The notes beneath the pieces were generated by a model. The model did not search any database. It saw only the letters and a program-made list of their open reading frames with translations, and had not been told where the DNA came from. A program made the translations under genes and the position numbers. From DASWYB01 sp036405195 (GTDB lineage: Bacteria; Patescibacteriota; UBA1384; 2-12-FULL-50-11; DASWYB01): a stretch of DNA of 8,227 nt. Location of the stretch: NCBI GenBank assembly GCA_036405195.1, contig DASWYB010000039.1, positions 1 through 8,227 of the forward strand, read 5' to 3'. Positions 5,297 to 8,227 of the stretch are shown here, piece after piece; position 1 is the first letter of the stretch; every line of letters begins with the position of its first letter.

Positions 5297-5959
5297 ATGG
5301 AAAAGAAATTCACCTTAACCGTAGGCGGTCGCAATTTGGGAGAGATGCAGGCCGCCGCGCGAAAAATGGGATGGGAGCTGTCTCCCTACTGGTACACGAT
5401 GCAACATTCCTGGAGGGGGTTCGTCCCCACCCCGGAACCGATTGAGCGAACCTTCGTCGAACTCACGGTAGGCGAACTCATGGGGATCGGCCAAGGAGAA
5501 TTCGCCTACCCGGAGGACATCCTCGCAGCAATCGACGCTAACAGGCGATTCCGACGCTGCCCGGACGACGCTGCCTTGTACGCAAGGCTGCAGCCGCGCC
5601 TCACCGGCGTTAAGCGACAGCAGGAGCTCTTGCTCAACTGGCTCTATCGGGTCATACAACGGCGAGTAGGTCAACACTGGAAAGGGCTGAAGCGGATCTA
5701 CGAACGGCTGATACCCGAGCGGTATTGGATCACCTTTATCTCCAACGGCACGGTGATCCGTGGGAAGAACGGAAAATTCTACCTGTCCTTCCTCTCGCTC
5801 GTTGCGGGATGGGTGGATGGCACTGACGGTACCCTGGAACCAAACCAGGCCGACTACGCCATTCATGTCGACGCGGATGGTAACCGCATCCAGAACGATA
5901 GCGTTCCCCGCCAGAAATGGCCGTGGGATCTCCAGCTAGTCGTAGTGCTGGCCGAGTAG
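5297..5959 (+). CDS. Hypothetical protein, 220 residues
   Basis: I do not recognise the family. The protein has no signal peptide, no membrane segment and no known catalytic motif. It opens with MEKKFTLTVGGRN, has an aromatic stretch at residues 30-41 (PYWYTMQHSWRG) and an acidic-hydrophobic section to about 80. Residues 83-141 are a basic, helix-forming region rich in Arg and Lys (for example NWLYRVIQRRVGQHWKGLKR). The C-terminal third is richer in strands and Gly (FYLSFLSLVAGWVDGTDGTL) and ends in a Trp-Pro-Trp segment and a hydrophobic tail. The single Cys is at 88. The start is certain from the GGGGG Shine-Dalgarno and the consensus promoter upstream. The gene stands alone between two terminators. 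Its strong expression signals argue for a real, regularly produced cytoplasmic protein; nucleic-acid binding by the basic region is only a guess. Confidence 0.85.
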   Translation: MEKKFTLTVGGRNLGEMQAAARKMGWELSPYWYTMQHSWRGFVPTPEPIERTFVELTVGELMGIGQGEFAYPEDILAAIDANRRFRRCPDDAALYARLQPRLTGVKRQQELLLNWLYRVIQRRVGQHWKGLKRIYERLIPERYWITFISNGTVIRGKNGKFYLSFLSLVAGWVDGTDGTLEPNQADYAIHVDADGNRIQNDSVPRQKWPWDLQLVVVLAE

Positions 5960-5974
5960 CCAGCAATGTCTCAG

Positions 5975-6010
5975 CGGGTCCGTGCGTAGTAATACGCACG
6001 GACCCGTTTT
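5975..6010 (+). terminator. Rho-independent terminator, perfect 14-bp stem
   Basis: CGGGTCCGTGCGTA (5975-5988) pairs perfectly with 5993-6006 around a four-base GTAA loop, then TTTT (6007-6010). It ends the 220-residue gene. The minus-strand side has no T run, so it serves the converging FAD gene less well, though the hairpin may still block opposing transcription. Confidence 0.92.
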
Positions 6011-6026
6011 GATTCTTGTGGGATTT

Positions 6027-7118
6027 CTAACGTAATGGACTCGAGCTGAAAATTTCTCGCATGATGCTTAACGAGCCTTCGGTTGTAGCAAAATCTTCTA
6101 ATTTAACGTTAATAGTCCGTGGACGCTGAATATTCTCAAAATGTTGGAATGCGCTTCCTAAATCATCTGTTTTATTAAAGAGTTCTGCCAAGAAAGCCCC
6201 GTCTTCTAAAGCCAATGCACTCCCAAGTCCCGTAAGAGCAGAGAGCGCATGAGCAGCATCACCAATCAGACCAACTCGACCTTTGTGCCACGTTGGTAAT
6301 TTTAGTTGATAATCGCGGTGAACGAAGCGATCGTGCTGTTTATAGAGAGACCGTAGCACCGAGGGAACTATCCCACCAAAGGAAGAAAAATGCTCCTTGA
6401 TATAATCATTCCATTCTTCGTGACTTGCTTCTCTGCCGAGCGCATCTTCAGTAAACCAGCAGAAGGCAACAACTCGTTCAGGATCATTTACATCCAGAAC
6501 CCCCAAGTTGGCCTTTTCTCCAAAATACAAGGTAGGTCGTGGCGGTATGGCTTCTAATTCACTTTTTAATACCCATGTCCACATAAAGGTAGCGCCCAGT
6601 TTTTCTAACTGGCTATCAGGTAGAATGCTCTGCCGAACCGTAGAATGAGCGCCATCGGCTCCGATTACAAAATCGTAGGTACGAATCGTTCCATCTTCAA
6701 AAGTTACCTGAACTTCGTTGCTGCTCTCGCTCATTCCCACAACACGATTGCCCAAGAGAAGATCGTCAGAATTAATATCAGCAAAGAGTGGTTTATAGAG
6801 GTCACCACGACTCACACCCTTATAATCGCCAAATTCTTGCGATACAGAACTATAATCTATAATATCTCGCAACGTTGCATCCTCATTACGAAAATAGTAC
6901 TGAGAGTAGGACTTCCCAAGGTTTTGAACAAAATCTGAGCTAAAGCCAAGACGACGAAGGGCATACCCACCAATTGGATAAAATAGTATGCCATAGCCAA
7001 GACTGCCCAGCTCACGCCGCTTATCAGCAAGATGAACCGTAAATTTATTTTTGTCGAGAGCTTTGTAGAGAGCAAGCCCACCGAGACCAGCGCCAATAAT
7101 GAGGATACGTTGATTCAT
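6027..7118 (-). CDS. FAD-dependent monooxygenase (PHBH/TetX-like group)
   Basis: A 363-residue flavoprotein of the group A aromatic-hydroxylase fold, which uses NAD(P)H and O2 to hydroxylate or otherwise oxidise a small substrate. The N-terminal dinucleotide motif GAGLGG is at residues 9-14, with Asp32 at the end of strand 2 in the place that normally holds an acidic ribose-binding residue. A conserved Arg104 (VSRGDLYKPL) follows. The DG motif is VIGADGAHSTVR (151-162), and the GD motif GLIGDAAHALSALTGLGSALALEDG (about 283-307) binds the FAD pyrophosphate. All three fingerprints are intact, so the enzyme is probably active. Length suits TetX-like and related proteins, but no drug-resistance role can be claimed from sequence alone. 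The ATG at 7118 is preceded by AAGGAA, ten bases away. No transcript partner lies downstream. Confidence 0.92.
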   Translation of the reverse strand: MNQRILIIGAGLGGLALYKALDKNKFTVHLADKRRELGSLGYGILFYPIGGYALRRLGFSSDFVQNLGKSYSQYYFRNEDATLRDIIDYSSVSQEFGDYKGVSRGDLYKPLFADINSDDLLLGNRVVGMSESSNEVQVTFEDGTIRTYDFVIGADGAHSTVRQSILPDSQLEKLGATFMWTWVLKSELEAIPPRPTLYFGEKANLGVLDVNDPERVVAFCWFTEDALGREASHEEWNDYIKEHFSSFGGIVPSVLRSLYKQHDRFVHRDYQLKLPTWHKGRVGLIGDAAHALSALTGLGSALALEDGAFLAELFNKTDDLGSAFQHFENIQRPRTINVKLEDFATTEGSLSIMREIFSSSPLR

Positions 7119-7143
7119 TGAGATTAATTTCCTTATATACCTT

Positions 7144-7172
7144 ATTATAGTCAGATTTTAAAAATTTGCCTA
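7144..7172 (-). promoter_or_regulatory. Sigma70 promoter of the FAD monooxygenase gene
   Basis: On the minus strand TAGGCA (7172-7167, four of six bases of the -35 consensus), a 17-base spacer, then a perfect TATAAT (7149-7144). Transcription would begin near 7137, leaving about 19 bases before the ATG, with AAGGAA inside that leader. It implies the gene is expressed separately from the transporter operon upstream. Confidence 0.7.
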
Positions 7173-7221
7173 GAGATATTTAGGTTTTTTCAGCTTGAAG
7201 CTCTTGAGATGAAAACCAAGC

Positions 7222-7959
7222 TTAGAAAAAAAGTAGTTTAATACTTGCAACCACTACAAATATAATAAATAACCGTTTTAACCAGCCATCTCCCTTAGTT
7301 ACTGCTAGATGGGCGCCAAGGTATCCACCGACAGCCATACCCACAAAAAGTACAAGCCCTTTTTGGTAATCAATGATCCCATTTATAGCAAAGACGAAAG
7401 TACTTGAAGCAGACAAGACAAGCCAGGGGATTATCCCTGTGGCCAAAATTTCTACCAGTGTGAACCCAAGGAAGTAACTAAGCGCATAGAACATGAGCGG
7501 TCCAGTACCTTGGCCAAAGAATCCCCCGAAGGTCATAATCACAAAGTAAGAGAAAAGACCCAGCGCAACCCTTCGAGCAGTTGGCTTGGGCATTGTCGTC
7601 TCTTTCTTTTTGCCGAAAATAATGAGAGGCAAAAGTGCAAGAATTAAGATTGCAACAATTCTTTGTAATATATCCGTATCAACATGGAGAAGAATTCGCG
7701 CGCCAATTAAAGACCCAGCCAAACTAAGTAACGAGAAAATCCACACATAGTTCCAATTAATTTTTTTGGCTTTATTGAAACTAAAAAAGGCAGCAATACT
7801 TTGCCCTAGGGATCCAAACCTATCAGTAGCAATTGCAGTTTGTGGCGACAAACCAAGTAATAGTAGTGCGGGTGTAGAGATCAAGCCACCGGCCCCAACA
7901 ACTGAATCAAAAAAGCCAGCGAGAAGCCCAATAACGAAAATAGAGAAGTGTTCCAACAT
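7222..7959 (-). CDS. TauE/SafE-family membrane transporter (sulfite/anion exporter-like)
   Basis: A 245-residue integral membrane protein of the TauE/SafE (DUF81) family, of the usual length. About eight hydrophobic segments are visible, roughly at residues 4-24, 26-46, 71-91, 98-116, 130-147, 153-170, 172-195 and 198-245 (the last probably split in two). The internal two-fold repeat typical of the family shows as GLLAGFFDSVVGAGG (11-25) and the later GGFFGQGTGPLMFYAL (145-160). Members export sulfite, sulfoacetate or similar organosulfur anions, but the substrate here cannot be told and no sulfur-metabolism gene is adjacent. A basic, KKK-containing loop at 117-130 is likely cytoplasmic. The ATG at 7959 lies nine bases after the stop of the upstream gene and has no Shine-Dalgarno, suggesting coupled translation. 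The downstream gap holds a GC-poor inverted repeat (AGCTTG/CAAGCT) but no clear terminator. Confidence 0.92.
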   Translation of the reverse strand: MLEHFSIFVIGLLAGFFDSVVGAGGLISTPALLLLGLSPQTAIATDRFGSLGQSIAAFFSFNKAKKINWNYVWIFSLLSLAGSLIGARILLHVDTDILQRIVAILILALLPLIIFGKKKETTMPKPTARRVALGLFSYFVIMTFGGFFGQGTGPLMFYALSYFLGFTLVEILATGIIPWLVLSASSTFVFAINGIIDYQKGLVLFVGMAVGGYLGAHLAVTKGDGWLKRLFIIFVVVASIKLLFF

Positions 7960-7968
7960 GGAGATAGG

Positions 7969-8227
7969 TTAAATGAGCGTTTTAATTTCACTCACTACGT
8001 CTTGAACAGTTTTTGCAGATGTATCTATAAAAACAGAGGTGCCATTTTTTACATTAATAGAATCAATGTCCGGGTAGCGTCTGTCCACAAATTCGAAATG
8101 ATCTTTTGTATCTGCCAAGTCCCGATTTCTCTTTTCTTTTCGAGATAGTCGCACTTTCTCATTGGTCCTTAACCAAACAAATAATATATCTCTATCCATA
8201 TTTAATTGTGAGATAAAACTATCTAAT
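7969..8227 (-). CDS. P-loop-kinase-like protein, C-terminal part (runs off right edge)
   Basis: The minus-strand frame stays open from the TAA at 7971-7969 to the window end, giving 85 codons of the C-terminal part; the N-terminus, including any Walker A motif, lies outside. An internal ATG at 8199 exists but is not the likely start, because the frame continues upstream. The visible part has a strand (DRDILFVWLRTNEK) followed by an Arg-rich stretch (RLSRKEKRNRDLAD), which resembles the lid segment of small nucleoside or nucleotide kinases. It closes with a strand (TSVFIDTSA) and a final helix (TVQDVVSEIKTLI), an ending common in AAA/P-loop kinases. Family assignment is tentative. The gene is cotranscribed with the TauE/SafE transporter, nine bases downstream. 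Confidence 0.7.
   Translation of the reverse strand, partial: LDSFISQLNMDRDILFVWLRTNEKVRLSRKEKRNRDLADTKDHFEFVDRRYPDIDSINVKNGTSVFIDTSAKTVQDVVSEIKTLI

Noticed and set aside
5315..5866. 183-codon minus-strand ORF
   Set aside because: Antisense to the 220-residue gene, which has a consensus promoter, Shine-Dalgarno and terminator in the right order; the antisense frame has none.
7182..7224. AGCTTG/CAAGCT inverted repeat as terminator of the transporter gene
   Set aside because: The hairpin is followed on the minus strand by GAAAAAACC rather than a T run, so it lacks the mark of a Rho-independent terminator.
1..8227. Defence island, mobile element or biosynthetic cluster
   Set aside because: No transposase, integrase, terminal repeats, toxin-antitoxin, CRISPR or multi-enzyme cluster is visible; the genes are mostly separately promoted single units.

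Overview
This 8.2 kb window looks like a chromosomal stretch of a bacterium with compact genes. It holds ten protein genes (two cut by the window edges), short intergenic gaps (largest about 210 bases), sigma70-type promoters and Rho-independent terminators. No rRNA, tRNA, CRISPR array, transposase, phage gene or plasmid origin is visible. I cannot fix the taxon. The patchwork of small orphan genes next to widespread enzyme families would fit an uncultivated, metagenome-type genome such as a Patescibacteria/CPR member, but that is inference only. All nine visible stop codons are TAA or TAG, none TGA.

Layout from left to right: (1) bases 1-434, minus strand: 5' part of an unrecognised gene. 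(2) 576-1274, minus: exported 232-residue protein with an HExxH zinc-protease motif, with its own consensus promoter and terminator. (3) 1482-2747, minus: SAMHD1/dGTPase-like HD phosphohydrolase, also with its own promoter and terminator. (4) 2894-4244, minus: a two-gene operon of an alpha/beta hydrolase followed by a RibD/dihydrofolate-reductase-like oxidoreductase. (5) 4387-5085, plus: short-chain dehydrogenase/reductase, divergent from the hydrolase. (6) 5297-5959, plus: an unrecognised 220-residue protein with a structured 5' leader. (7) 6027-7118, minus: FAD-dependent monooxygenase. (8) 7222-8227, minus: an operon of a truncated P-loop-kinase-like gene followed by a TauE/SafE-type membrane transporter.

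Two gene styles alternate. Blocks 1-2747 and 4387-5959 are GC-rich (hand-counted 60-base lines mostly 52-67%), single-gene, with clear Shine-Dalgarno sequences. Blocks 2894-4244 and 6027-8227 are poorer in GC (lines about 33-53%), partly operonic, and mostly lack a recognisable Shine-Dalgarno; the hydrolase appears to be leaderless. This suggests a mosaic of segments of different origin, or two expression classes.

I do not see one coherent multi-gene system. The genes look like independent units: redox enzymes (SDR, FAD monooxygenase, RibD/DHFR-like), a nucleotide phosphohydrolase, an anion exporter-like protein and several orphans. The most unusual items are the leader of the 220-residue gene, in which a hairpin displays a C5 loop complementary to the G5 Shine-Dalgarno of the same mRNA, the exported HExxH orphan, and the SAMHD1-like protein.
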